Assembly: GCA_963383645.1 (NCBI GenBank)
Contig: OY726572.1
Location: 28,278,792 to 28,342,791 of the forward strand
Direction of reading: 5' to 3'
Length of the DNA: 64,000 nt
Source: Muscardinus avellanarius
Lineage: Eukaryota; Chordata; Mammalia; Rodentia; Gliridae
Below are positions 11,066-22,683 of this stretch, piece by piece (the stretch's first letter is position 1; every line of letters starts with the position of its first letter). The notes below the pieces were generated by a model that did no database searches, had not been told where the DNA came from, and saw nothing but the letters and a program-made list of their open reading frames with translations. A program made the translations under genes and the position numbers.

Positions 11066-12099
11066 AGTCACAAAATAACTGTAGCCATAATATATATATA
11101 TATACAATATATACAATATATACAATAGGACATGCAAAGAAAGACCAGTTTAGTGCTTAATCTGAGTAAGAAATAGTTTTGGTGGGAAATAAAGATGGTG
11201 GGAAGAGGGTAGTGGTTTTGTAGATGGTGCTAAGTGTGTAAATTTTGGAAAACAGTAAAAGAGTTTACTGGTGGGTTGGGTATTTGACATGAGAGAAAAT
11301 GTGAAAATACAATGTTTACTTTAAACAATAAATTGGGCAAACTATGTGCTGTTTTTTAAGATGATAGAATGAAAGGATTTTGGGATGTGTTTATTAAGAA
11401 TTGTGAAATGCTTAGCGAATATTCATATAGGTATCATTTTGGCTCTTGAGACATGGCTTTGGAATGCCTGGGAAAGGACATGAGGCATCATTAAAGATGA
11501 TATGTGCAGATGCTGTGGAGTTGGAAAATGATATACAGGAAAAGTGTGGGAATGGAGATGGTGATTGGCTAAGGAGAGGCAAAAGGAGTTAGATAAGATC
11601 AGCAAATAATAACATCAAAAGTGAAAGCATTTTAGAGGGAGAAAATGGTAGTTATGCTAAATGGTACTGAGTAAGAAAGTAGAAAAACAAGGGCAGAGGA
11701 GTTCCTGTGGTCTTGACAGAGACTAGTGATGTGACGGGAAGTGGTGACCCCTCGTGAGAAGGTGACCCCTCTTTTTGGCTTAAGATTGGAGGAGGGTGAC
11801 TGATGTGAGTGTCTGAATATTCCTCCCTCTGGTATTGATGGAGTGAAAGTACATTGCATTTGTTGTTAGAGTACCCCCAATGGCAGTGGAGGCTCTGAAT
11901 TTGTGATTCCAGAAAGAGACTGACTCTGAATGATTTAACCATCTCAGAGATGCAATGTGGTCAGGAAAAAAGTAATTTCATATTTAAATAGATACATGTA
12001 TGTGCCCTTAATGTTTAGATGTATGCATGCTATGCCACTAGCCCACGAGCATTTCACAGCACCTGTTTTAGTTTGTAAAATCACTTTTTCACAAGGGCT
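11066..12099. other. Mostly unrecognised sequence with a TA microsatellite
   Basis: A (TA)n tract with ATACAATATATACAATA units lies at about 11088-11127. The G/A-rich part (11150-11950) has no recognised family. Minus frames at 11632-11942 show no domain. Confidence 0.45.
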
Positions 12100-12430
12100 G
12101 TTCTTCCCATCAAAGTTAGAATAAACTTGCTAAAATAGAGGACGATGTCATTCCTCTGGCTTAAAGTCTTACAGTGATGCTGCTCCATTCCATTCCAATT
12201 CAAAGCCTACAAGATCTTATGCATTTATGGGCTTATGAACTTTTCAATCTTATGTTATACTTTTTTCTAACTGTGTACTTCATTCCAGCCCAATGCATTC
12301 CCTTCCAATTTCTCTAATATACCATGCAACCTCATATTAGCACCTTTGTACTAGGAAGCAATTGTCTCTGTTTAGAAGACTCTTCCCCATTTATGCACAC
12401 ATCTACTGACCTGTCTTCTGAGATTCCTTG
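12100..12430 (+). repeat. L2 LINE fragment, sense
   Basis: Ordered matches to the 3' part of mammalian L2: GATGTCATTCCTCTGGCTTA, AAAGCCTACAAGATCTTATG, TACTTCATTCCAGCCCAATG, and an AGCACCTTTGTACTAG to GAAGACTCTTCCCC segment (cf. CCTTTGCACTTGCTGTTCC). Indels throughout; ancient. Confidence 0.65.
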
Positions 12431-14919
12431 TTCTAGATTTCAATATGCATCAGGTGTACTCAATTAATACGAAAATCTATAGATTTTTTAAACATTGTTG
12501 GTACTTTCAGATCTCCCTGATCTGATTTTCTGAGGACTTACACTGATACATATCTTCTTATTTAATATCTTCTTTTTTAGAGAGACCTCTTCAGTTTTTA
12601 AATATTTGTAATTTACACAAAATGTCAAGTTCTGCTGATGAAGCACTGGCTTGAGGAGTAATCCCTTGCTGTTCACTTTTTTCTTGTTCTGAACCACTGG
12701 TTGCCTGAGAGTCTTTTCCCATTGTTGTCAAACTGATAGTGTGGGCTGGGCAGGAGATCACCATGTTTTAATGACTTATAATTCCATTCACTTATCTTTC
12801 ATTTGATCCTCTTAAATATATAGACTTAAAGACATAAGTACACCTAAAATCATTTGAACGTCATTATTGCAGTTTTGTCATATCTGAAAACATCTTCAAA
12901 CTGTAATGTATCTTGATTTATGTGTTTTATTAGGACATTGTTTGTATACTCAGTTTTAACAAGATTCCTTGTTCGTCTGCATGTGGTCCATCCTGTTTCT
13001 AATGCACAAACTGGCAATTCCACTGTATTTTGTTTTTACTGTTCTTTATTTTAAAGACAGAATATTCTGCAAATCTTTTAGGAAACATAGGGGAATCACT
13101 ATGTAGCACTATTGGAGCATTCACCCATCAGTACAGATAGGACTCGTGTTTAGGATTGATGGGAAAGTTTCTAATTAGACCTATCTTCATTCCCTGTGAA
13201 AACAATTTCATGGTTGTACATGCACATCCCTATAGTCATTTGGTCGTGTTCTAAAAACTCCCTAGTTAGGAGTAATTATAAATAAATTTCTGTTTATGGT
13301 AATGCCAGACTGAGTAATTTAAACCTACCCTCTCACTGATTATAATTTTGAAATATAGATGAACTTAAAAGAAAACTCCCTAAGGATCAAAGAGCTAACA
13401 AAATAATGAGGAATCACCACATTAAGATGTTAGAGGAGAAGGCAGTCAGAGAGACAAGCACAAAATTTGGAGCATTTGTTAATCAAAGGAGAAGCTGAGC
13501 AGATCTTTAACAGAGTTTTAGAGCTTCAGAACCAAAAATTGAAGTTCTCAGCTTGCTAAAGGCAAAGTCTCTGGATAAATTTCACTGATTAAATTTAGGA
13601 ACCAACTCTAAGTCCTCCAAAGATGGAGTCAAAGGAAGTAAGTTTTAGGACAGGTTGCATCCACTGTCATGTCATTTTAGTAGCTTAGACAAATTACATT
13701 AAGGTGATTTCAGAAAGCCAGGAAAACAAGTGAAAATTCTCTCTGGAAGATAATAACATTATCTTGGCCTCAGATCATTTTTACTAAAGTTTTCAATTGC
13801 TATGACTGGCACACAAAGATATCTTGGGACAGAAATAAAAGAAAACCACTATAATAACACATAACAGGCAAACACACATATTTATGCCATATAGTGAAAA
13901 TATTGGGCTCATATTGAGAACAATATATATTTACTATGCTTTTGAAAAGGCAAACACATTTTAAATATTGTGAAGGAATTAGAAACCATAAAACACAATA
14001 CTCTATCCTAAAGAAGAGAATTGAGTATGAATTCTCAAATTGTAAAATACAATAAACCAAATTAAAAATGCAGGAGATGGGTTCCAAAACAGGCTAGACA
14101 TAGATGAAAAGGGAATTCATACATTGAAATACAGATAAGAAGAATCCATCCAAAATGAAGCTTAGACAAAATATAAAAAGTACAAAATAGAGGGTAAGCT
14201 ACCCTCTATATAGTTTGCAGGCTTAACATATATTTACTTGGTGCTTTAGATGAAAGGAAAGAGGAAAAAAGCAAAAGTATTTGAAGAGAGAATATTTTTT
14301 CAAAATTTTCATAAGATACCAAACAAGAGTCACAAAACCCCATTAATTTCAAATGAAACTCTGACAGTAAATTGGGAAAATGCTGAAATCAGTGAATTAT
14401 ATTAAGTAAAGTTCAGTATTTTATTGTAAATAATAAGAAAAATCTTAATAGTTAGATTTTCTACTTAATTGATAATTTTGAAAATATTTATAGTTAATAT
14501 AAAAGTTATTTGACAGCCATGTAAAAATATCTGAAAGTGGTTTGTAGTATAAATTGGTTATACCTTTCTTTGTGCAATATACTTTTTTTGTGAACCACTT
14601 GTTTAAAAATAAAAGAAAAATGATTCTAATTACATGCAAATTATCAGAGATTGAAAATCAATCTTGTTTAAAATTTTATGTTTAGTCAAATAGATGAAAT
14701 CACCATTGTCTCTTATATTGCAAACTTTATACATATGCATTCATATAGAGTTGTGGTATGATGTTAAATCAAGGAAAACAATTCTCCATTCTTTGGGCAT
14801 TTTGCCTTTTTAAATATTTACTTTTTTCTTTTTGGTGGACATATGGACAGGTTGAATAATGTAAAAGAGTTTAGAGAAAAGCCTTGGTAGTTCTGCATAT
14901 CTGCCGTCTACATTTTTAA
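12431..14919. other. No recognised gene; possible very old LINE sequence
   Basis: Unassigned. The part 13330-13690 (A/G-rich with GAGGAGAAGGCAGTCAGAGA) has the flavour of an old L1 5' region but I cannot support it. Frames up to 95 codons (13800-14087, minus) have no domain. Confidence 0.35.
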
Positions 14920-15390
14920 TTAAGAGTGACTGTGGTTGGCGTATACAGACAGTGCCATATGCTGGGAGACAGTATGTAAATGACAAGATTCCCCAAATTC
15001 CAATTTAGTGCCTCTGACTTTGAGGTGCTCTCTGTGATAAAATCCCCATCTGAAGCTGAGATGGAGTTTCCAATTACAGAGTGCAATTGTCCTTCTCGAG
15101 CTGTGGACACCTGATGGTAACCTCACAAATGTCCCACCAGAGGCTGAACCAGGAGTCAAGAGATGAAAGGGAAGAAGAGAAGAGGGATCTTGACTGGTTT
15201 TCATGCCTGGCACAGGCACATGTTGTGCTTCAGAGTGATGTTCACAGAGACCTGGGGAATGAAGCAGGAGAGTCTGCACAGCAGGGCTGCAGTGCTCAGG
15301 AGACAATCTGGAGAGCGTTCAGGACAGAGAAAAGTCAGGGGCAGGTGCATTTTGCTAAAGCCCAACAATAAAATTTCCATCTGTCAGTGA
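14920..15390. other. Unique, locally GC-richer block with overlapping open frames
   Basis: More balanced base composition than its surroundings and no SINE, L1 or LTR signature recognised. Open frames of 96 and 75 codons (plus) and 128 codons (minus) overlap here, none with a recognised domain. Could be an unclassified LTR, a regulatory block or chance. Confidence 0.35.
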
Positions 15391-15430
15391 CACTGGTCAA
15401 AGCCAAACCTCTTTTCCTGTTCCATGCATT

Positions 15431-15654
15431 AAGAAAGGAATTTTGAGCTGGGCGTGGTGGCACATGCTTTTAATACCCGCGCTTGGGAGACAGAGACTGG
15501 AAGATCATGCAGGTTCTAAGCCAGCCGCGCTGTCTTCCCCTGTTTCCAAAAAAAAAAAAAAAAAAAAAGTATAAAATATGTCTGGGAGTGTATCTCAGAG
15601 GTAGAAGGGCTTCCACCAACCCCAGTACCACCAAAAAAAGAAAGGAATTTTGAG
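15431..15654 (+). mobile_element. Young B1-dID SINE with perfect 17-bp target-site duplication
   Basis: Sense young copy: CTGGGCGTGGTGGCACATGC, CCGCGCTTGGGAGACAGAG, a poly(A) linker at 15548-15568, then GTCTGGGAGTGTATCTCAG to CCCCAGTACCACC. AAGAAAGGAATTTTGAG occurs at 15431-15447 and 15638-15654, identical. Confidence 0.95.
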
Positions 15655-15852
15655 GTCTAACACATAAAGAATGGATGGTACAAATGATATAAACATTGTT
15701 TAGTGAAAGGCATTCATCTTTCTGTCACAAGCAAGGATAAAAATGCATATTTTGTGAAATAAGGTGATAAGGACTAGAAGGAAATGAAGGTAAAGAAGGG
15801 AGGAAATATGTTGGACAAAACAGTAAAAGTAGCCCAGTAAAAACAAAAGAAA

Positions 15853-16075
15853 ACCCGGGCATGGTGGTGCACGCTTTTAATCTCAGTACTTATGAGGCTG
15901 AGACAGGAGGATCGCGAGTTCATGGCCAGCCTCAGTTACTTAGTGAAGCCCTCTGCAACTCAATGAGACCCTGTTTCAAAATAAAGAATTAAAAAAGTAG
16001 GGCTGGGGGTGCAGCTCAGAGGCAGAATGCCCTTGGGTTCCATCCCCGGTACTGTAAAAACAAAAACAAACACAC
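15853..16075 (+). repeat. B1-dID dimeric SINE (older subfamily)
   Basis: Full sense dimer with long B1 middle (GTTACTTAGTGAAGCCC, CAACTCAATGAGACCCTG) and ID half GGGCTGGGGGTGCAGCTCAG to TTCCATCCCCGGTACTG, then an A/C-rich tail. Confidence 0.92.
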
Positions 16076-16204
16076 ACAAAAACTGAAATCTCATTCCTAA
16101 AATATGATCAGAAACATTTACTTTCCTTCCTCTGTTTTTCTTAAAAGCTACCTTTTAAATAGGAGTATGAAATCTCATATCGTTGAAACTGGAGAAAAAG
16201 GATA

Positions 16205-16444
16205 CCTTATTCTAATTTTACCCTCTCTTTTTTTTTCTTGGTACTGGGGATTGAATAGAGGTACATTCTAACTCTTAGGTATACCACTTTCCCTAATTCA
16301 TTTTTTATTTTGAAACAGGGTCTTATTAGGTTGTTGAGAGCCTGATAAGTTGCCAAAGCGAACTTGAACTTGTTTCAAGTTCTCTTGTCTCATTTTCCAA
16401 GTACTGGGATTACAGGCATGCACCACCACACCTGACTTATTCTA
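16205..16444 (-). repeat. B1-dID dimeric SINE (older) with short target-site duplication
   Basis: Antisense copy: CTTGGTACTGGGGATTGAAT to GGCATGCACCACCACACCTG. CTTATTCTA at 16206-16214 and 16436-16444 is a likely duplication; the pyrimidine-rich run between the first copy and the SINE is its antisense tail. Confidence 0.85.
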
Positions 16445-16636
16445 TCTCTTAGAATGCTTAGGTGAAGGGTTGACTTGTGCATATGCATTATATTCCTTTC
16501 AGGGATTTTGAGGCAGTTATGCAGTTATGTGAAATTGTCTTTATTTGTCCCCAAATTACTCAAAGTAAGTTTATAGACCTATAATGATTAAAAGCAAGCA
16601 AACAAACAAAACGCCTCTCAGATATACCTGAATCTA

Positions 16637-16648
16637 AATATATGTTCT

Positions 16649-16690
<42 letters not shown>

Positions 16691-16902
16691 TACTGGGGGT
16701 GGAACCCAGGGGATTTTCTACCTTCGGGCTATACTCTCAAACCTATTTTATAATTTAATTGGAGAAAAGGTCTCACTGATTTGTTGAGAGCCTCACTCAA
16801 TAGCTGAGGTTGGCTTTGTAGCTGAATCTGTGCTATCCTCCTGTCAGACTCCCAAGTGCTGGGATTACAAGCATGTGCCACATGCCTGGCAATATCTGTT
16901 CT
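16637..16902 (-). repeat. B1-dID SINE with (TG)n tail microsatellite
   Basis: Antisense SINE at about 16689-16890, preceded by a pure TG run (about 16652-16688) where the A-tail should be. AATATATGTTCT (16637-16648) and AATATCTGTTCT (16891-16902) differ by one base and bracket both, so the microsatellite lies inside the insertion. Confidence 0.9.
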
Positions 16903-16947
16903 TTTAAGTGTCCATTCTGCAATGTTCCAGGAAAAGAGTCTTTGTCA

Positions 16948-17327
16948 TAGTATTAGTCCATTTTCTGTGTCAATAACACAGTACTATAGACTGGATATGT
17001 TATTAAAAAAAGATTTTGCTCATGACTCTGGTCCAAGTTAAAGGAGCTGCATCTTGTAGTGACCTTCTTGCTAATAGAATCCTAAGGTATGGCAGGACAT
17101 TACATGGAGAGCGACAGGGAGCAAGCATATGTGCAGGTGTCTTCTGGAATGTCTTTTTATAAAGTGAACGTTATTCAGTCGACCACCTGGTGACTGATGA
17201 CTTTAATCCTACTTACCTTGAAAAATCCCCACTCTCGCCACTTTGGTTGATTTTTCTTTTAATATTTCACAGTGAGGACTTAATTGCAGCATGGATTTTA
17301 GACATAAAAACCATAGCAGAGAGTGTG
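16948..17327 (-). repeat. ERVL-MaLR LTR, antisense
   Basis: Begins TATTAGTCCATTTTCTGTGT, continues CTTGTAGTGACCTTCTTGCT, GGCAGGACATTACATGGAGA, and ends GACATAAAAACCATAGCAGA, the antisense MaLR LTR order. It abuts another MaLR LTR in the opposite direction. Confidence 0.7.
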
Positions 17328-17330
17328 TTA

Positions 17331-18232
17331 ATGCTAGATATAGAATGTCCCCTGAAGAACTCATGAATTAATGCTCAGAGTAAATGTAATTAAGCCACAA
17401 GAGTTGTAATCTCATCAATGAATAAATCCAGTAGTTGGAACCTAGGCAGGTGGGGTGTGACTAGAGAAGTGGGTCTCTGAAGATATGGCTGGGGCTGTGA
17501 ATTTGTCTTTAAAACTCCTTGGACATGATGTACTTTAACAAATATATCAAAGTCAATCACTAAGCCAAGCCTGAGATGGAGGGATGGGAAGGGAATGTGG
17601 TGAGAACTGGGTAAGGGCTAATTGGGTGATGTGTGCATGTATGTTTCTACCATCTTGCATCCCATTAAGATGTATGAATAAAATGCACTAATCAAAATAA
17701 GAAAAATAGGAGAAATGGGTGACTGGAGGAACTCTAAATGAAGAAGAAGATCCTAGAGAGGAGCAAATAAGGCAACCTATCTGAGGGGATGGGAGGGGGG
17801 AAGAGGGAAACTCTCTAAAGCACATGGTTTACTTAAACAAACATATAAGCCAAGCAAGGGAAGGAGAGATGGGGAGAGAATGGGGTGGGGATTGGGTAAG
17901 GGGTAATGAGGTGATGTGTGCATGTATGTCTCCACAAATCTTTTATCCCATTAAGATGTATAAATACAACACACCAATAAAATAAACAAAAAAATAAAAC
18001 TCCTTGCTTATTTCTTTTATTTCCAGCTTTCGTGATTTGAGAGAAGAACCTTGCTCTCTCACTCTTTCTTCTTCTCCTCCTCAAGCTTGAGCTCTGAAGA
18101 TTTGGCCTCACATGAACTGAACTCTGCAATCTCCAAAATTCTGTGAGCAAATAAATCTTCCTTCCTCTAGTTGTGTGGTAAGTTGTTTTGGATTATATCA
18201 GTGAGAACATTGACTGAGTCAGCATGGGTCAA
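17331..18232 (+). repeat. ERVL-MaLR LTR, sense, split by an L1 insertion
   Basis: Left part TGCTAGATATAGAATGTCCC to AATTTGTCTTTAAAACTCC (17331-17521). Right part resumes at 18007 with CTTATTTCTTTTATTTCCAG and ends with GTGAGCAAATAAATCTTCC and ATATCAGTGAGAACATTGAC. The two halves join into one LTR if 17522-18006 is removed. Confidence 0.8.
17510..18006 (+). mobile_element. L1 insertion with two tandem 3' ends and a 12-bp target-site duplication
   Basis: Two consecutive L1 3' ends. The first, 17522 to about 17704, runs from GACATGATGTACTTTAAC to CCCATTAAGATGTATGAATA and a short A-rich tail. The second, about 17705 to 17994, ends CACCAATAAAATAAAC. TAAAACTCCTTG at 17510-17521 and 17995-18006 flanks the pair as one unit. 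See the finding for interpretations. Confidence 0.85.
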
Positions 18233-18659
18233 TATCTTTCAAGTGTACCGAATCTCTAGGTTGGCCACTTGATGTCCCTGTAAATGTCTTTTTGCCACAA
18301 TGAGAACTTGTTCCGACACTGTGGGATCCCCAGTTTTAATCCAAATTCAAACATTTTTATCCATGTCTATGCATATGTGAAGACCTTCTAGACTATTTTG
18401 TTCCTACTGAATTGAGACTTCTTGGTAAAGAAGGTAACAATAACAAGAATATAAGAGTGAGTGATGGTTGAATAGGGTGAAATCTCCAGCCTGAAAATTG
18501 AAAGAGAAAATATTAAATCTTGAAATTGGCAGAGAAAGTATAAAAATTTTGGAAACTACAAGCCTACCAATGAAACAAAAGAAACTGAAAGGGAGATGCA
18601 GACAATCAAGAGAACATGAATCTAGATTTGTATTCCATCACCCTGATGGAGGAGAGTAA
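18233..18659. other. No recognised feature
   Basis: Unassigned sequence between the LTR and an L2 fragment, with no frame or motif of note. Confidence 0.4.
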
Positions 18660-19030
18660 AGTAAGAAAGATACAAACAAGGCAAAGAGTGCACTGTTTAG
18701 TGGGGTGATCTAGGAAGGCCAAGTCCATTAGGTCACATTTGAGCAGAATACTGAGATAAAAGAACAAGCCACATGGCTTCTGAGACAAAGAACATTCCAG
18801 GCAAAAGAGAATACATGTAACAGCCCTAACATAAAACTCACTCGGTGGTTTTAGGAGTAGAGATCCAGGGCATCCATAACAGAACTGGCATAAAGAAGAG
18901 CAATTAGAAAATAACTCAGAGGTAACAGGAGCTCTAAGACAGTCTTGTGGCTCATTAGAAGAACTTAGAGCTTTATTTCCAGTGAGATAGGAAGTAGAAT
19001 GGTCTGACTTTTGTCTTAGCAATGTGTCTT
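18660..19030 (-). repeat. L2 LINE fragment, antisense
   Basis: Ordered antisense L2 motifs: AGGTCACATTTGAGCAGAAT, AACATTCCAGGCAAAAGAGA, AGGAGCTCTAAGACAGTCTT, CTTTATTTCCAGTGAGATAG, AATGGTCTGACTT. The 138-codon minus frame over 18606-19022 is relic L2-region sequence without a supportable domain. Confidence 0.75.
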
Positions 19031-19969
19031 CTTATGGTTGGATTCTTTAGTTAGCAGTGATAGAAGCTAGCTGCCTATATCGCATCAGTAGGAAAAAATC
19101 TGTAGTAAGCCTCTGGTTGTGCAACTACCATCACTTGTTAAATAAAACACAGTATGGAACAATATTTGCAGGAGTGTCTGACTTTCAATTTCCTTTCACC
19201 AGAGTCACTGTTCCTAAAACAAATCATAGAGAGTGGTAAAGTATTGACTACTTCAATCTCCTTATTTTACCTTTGTGGCTGGGTTCACTGGTTTTCTCAG
19301 GGTTTGCATTTAATGGAATTTGATTTTTTAAAAAGGACCATGGCTGGGTTCTTAATGTCTTTCCTGATGTCAATGATTCACTAAGGATTTTCTAATGACA
19401 TTTTATCCCCTTGAAATTGCACATTCATGTCACATTCCTGCTCTGCAGAGGGACAGATACCAGATCCTCTACCATACTGACAATGTCTAATTGGAAGAAA
19501 ATGTAACAAAAATTTCAGTTCTCCCTGCTTATAAATAAGAGTATCAGATTTCACTTTCATCATCCTCTTATCAAATCTTCATTGTCTATTAGCCTACAAG
19601 AAAATACAAATTAAAAATTGATTGCTGCGTATTTTCCCTCTCTAAGTGCATTTGAGTATAAATGATTTTATTGACTTTAAGTTTCTGAAATTGCATATAG
19701 GTGAATATCAGTGATGAAAATTATTAAAATAAGTTGACCAATTTACATTCGGATATCTTTGACTGCATTTCCCCGAGGAGACTTGGATTTAATTTGGCAA
19801 TAATAAAACTAGTCCAATTTCATGTTATACTCAAGAAGATTACCTTAGGTATTTTCTACTTTATAATCTTATAAGTACTTTGTAAATATGAATTTCTATC
19901 AATTAGAATTAAAATAGTTCTAATTAAATCACTCATTTTAATTAGAATATTTTAATCAGGATAATATTG
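19031..19969. other. Unrecognised AT-rich sequence
   Basis: No repeat or gene recognised. Overlapping frames of 60-76 codons (19057-19384) lack domains and bounding splice sites that I would trust. Confidence 0.4.
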
Positions 19970-19973
19970 ACTA

Positions 19974-20200
19974 TGTGTGTGTGTGTATGTGTGTTTTTTT
20001 GTGTGTGTATGTATATGGGTGTGTGTGTGTTACTGGGAATTAAACTCAGGGGCATTACATCTACAAGCCATACCCCCAATCCATTTTATTTTGTTTTATT
20101 TTGAAACAGGGTCTTGCTATGTTGCTAAGGCTGGCAACAGCATTCTGTTCCAGCATTTTAAGTACTGGTATTACAGGCCTACACCACCATGCCTGTCTTG
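19974..20200 (-). repeat. B1-dID SINE with (TG)n tail microsatellite
   Basis: An interrupted TG tract (19974-20029) runs straight into the antisense ID half (TTACTGGGAATTAAACTCAG), then GAAACAGGGTCTTGCTATG and CCTACACCACCATGCCTG. The B1 middle is shortened by deletion. Confidence 0.85.
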
Positions 20201-20211
20201 ACTGTTTTAAA

Positions 20212-20425
20212 ATATAGGTATGGTGGTGTATACCTGAAATACCAGTACTTGAGAGGCTGAAACAAGAGGATTGCAGGTTCAATGACAGCTTTAGCAATTT
20301 AGCGAGACTCTCCATAACCTAACAAGTTCATTGTTTAAAATAAATATAAAAATAATAATAAATGCCTGGGGTATAATTCAGAGATAGAATGCCCTTGGGT
20401 TCAATCCCTAGTACCAATAAACAAG
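20212..20425 (+). repeat. B1-dID dimeric SINE (old)
   Basis: Sense copy: GGTATGGTGGTGTATACCTG, GAGAGGCTGAAACAAGAGG, A/T-rich linker, ID half ending GGGTTCAATCCCTAGTACC with an AAATAAATAAA tail. Confidence 0.88.
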
Positions 20426-20451
20426 TAAGTAAATAAATAAAATAATAGTTT

Positions 20452-20633
20452 TAGCCTGGCAAGGTAGTACAGATCTGTAATCCTAGTGCTTAGGAGGCTA
20501 TTACAGGAGGATTAAAGGTTCATGGCCAGAGCATGGTAACATAGAGAGACACTGTTAAAAACAAAAAGTAAAATAGGGCTGGGCCTGTAGCTTAGAAGTA
20601 GAAGGTTCCGGGTTCAATTTCCAGTACCCCCCA
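20452..20633 (+). repeat. B1-dID dimeric SINE (old)
   Basis: Second sense copy about 30 bp after the previous one: AGCCTGGCAAGGTAGTACAG to GGGTTCAATTTCCAGTACC. The B1 half has lost part of its middle. Confidence 0.85.
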
Positions 20634-20974
20634 CACAGTACAGTAGTCTTTTTCAAATTAAAAATAATTTTTTTCAGGTAAGAGATGAGAACCCTGTCGT
20701 TAGTGAACTGACAAGAAAGTGTTAGTTTATAATAGTTTCTCATGTTACTGTGGTAATAACAGAGAAAATATAGGACTCAAATGTCTTTCTAATTATATGT
20801 AACTTTGGGATCATTCATAAGCTTTCTTATAAGGTGAATTCCACATATAAGGTCTTTTTTTAAAAAACTTTTTGATCGTTTAGGGAATATTGGTAAAATT
20901 AATAATGTTTTTATGATTAATTGGAAAGTTTATTCTCAAAATCTGGTGTGATCTTTTCCCCTGAATTAAGAAAT
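20634..20974. other. No recognised feature
   Basis: About 340 bp of AT-rich sequence between a SINE and an L1 fragment. Confidence 0.4.
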
Positions 20975-21612
20975 AAGTGTAATATGATTCAGTTGTACCA
21001 TTTATAGGTACCTTTCCAAAAGGACTGAAATAAAAATATTATAGTGATACATATTTATGTTTATAGCACCACAATTCACAATAGCCAAATTACGGAACCA
21101 ACCTGAGTGTCCATTCAACAGATGAATGAGTTAAAAATTATGGGATATATACACAATGGAATTCTACTCTACAGTAAAAAGAGTAGATATCATTTATGTC
21201 ATTTACAGATGGCATTTATGTCATTTACAGAAAACTGGATGGACCTGGAGAACACTATGTTAAATGAGATTAGCCAGTCATAGAAAATGAAGGGTCATAA
21301 GATCTTTATATCATATGGACAAGGTAGGAAAACAAGAGGGATTTTGATAATGGAGAAGAAATCAGTGGAGCAATGGTGGGAGCTTAAGTCAGGGTGTAGG
21401 GAGAGGACAACTAATAAAGGCCACACTTCCATAGACCTTGTGTACATATATGAAATTACTAATGCCAATCTCAATATCATGAATGAGGAAGTGGAAGGAG
21501 TGGGAAGGAAGCCAGGAGAAAGTGCATCAAGTGCTTTGTGTATATTTCACTATCACTCTGAACTACGTTGTGATATGAGGCTACAATGCAGTAGTAAAAT
21601 TATTTAAAAAGA
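20975..21612 (+). mobile_element. L1 3' end (ORF2 end plus 3' UTR)
   Basis: Sense ORF2-end motifs: CACAATTCACAATAGCCAAA, TCCATTCAACAGATGAATGA, ATACACAATGGAATTCTACT, TGTTAAATGAGATTAGCCAG. The 3' UTR is of the AATGCCAATCTCAATATCAT type. An 18-bp piece (CATTTATGTCATTTACAG) is duplicated at 21191 and 21213. Frames are broken. Confidence 0.8.
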
Positions 21613-22622
21613 GTAATGCAATATTGACCACAAAGGCTACTGGATGGAGTTACTTTGCTCCTAGCACCTTACATGTAGTTTCCCCTTTCACAGACAAGAA
21701 GGCTGAGAATCACGTGACACATGGCTTGCTTTAGTTCACCTCAATAGCAAGAAGTAGAGCCATCTTCAAATATGTATCTGCCTTGCCCTAAGCCTTATTT
21801 TTTCTCCAGAGAAAAAAAAATCAGCTTTCAAGGTTTTTTTTTTTTTGATAGTTCTACCTTTACCTGGACCTATCTCCATCATAGGAAGAAATGGGTTGTG
21901 TAGTTATAACAGTGTTTCAACTACAATCTTTTATTTTATTTAAAAAAATGACATCAGTATACCTAATATGTATGTATGTATATACTCATATAGTCCTGAA
22001 AAGTCAACAGAGCAGACATGATTCTATAACTCTGAAAAGAGCAAATTAAAACAAATAGCTGTGGGACCACAGAGGTGGAATTACGATTTCTGCCTGATAG
22101 GGAGGAATCTTTGCAGTAGCTGATCTGCAAAGATGGGGACTTCATCTGATAGAAATTATGCAGTAATAATAATTTCATTTTTGGCCTTTCTGTAAACCTC
22201 ATTCTTGAAGTTATTAGTAGCTTTGAGGATATAAGAACACATGATTAGCATTTTGAGTATGTGCATTCCTAGAAAGGATGGCTACCTTTATTTTGTTATA
22301 AAAATGATCTCAAGGAAATTGACCTAAAATATACTCCAGTCATTTATTTTTATTAGGACTCTATTATTTATTTAGTATTTTTATTTAACAAACTTTGATT
22401 ATTTTATTTTCTTAACATGCTCCAAATAACCAGTGTCCATAAAATACTTGGTTTGATGTGCAAGTTTTACTAATACATCGACAAGCAAACATGTTTAAAA
22501 TCCTCTTATTTAAACTATACATATAGTGTTTGAAATAGTTCTGTATGCTACTACTGCTATAGATACACCACATTCTGGGCTGTAATATCTATTTTAAATT
22601 CTGGGATAAATGCCTAATCAGT
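21613..22622. other. Unrecognised sequence, no gene
   Basis: No repeat signature recognised. A GTATGTATGTATA run sits at about 21970-21983. The 79-codon minus frame at 21963-22202 has no domain. Confidence 0.4.
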
Positions 22623-22630
22623 CCTTCTCA

Positions 22631-22683
<53 letters not shown>

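Noticed and set aside
15431..15654. Primate Alu as identity of the 7SL-like SINEs
   Set aside because: The right half is ID/tRNA-like rather than a second 7SL monomer, which fits rodent B1-dID and excludes Alu.
18606..19022. 138-codon minus-strand frame
   Set aside because: Coincides with an ancient L2 fragment; no recognisable domain or splice context.
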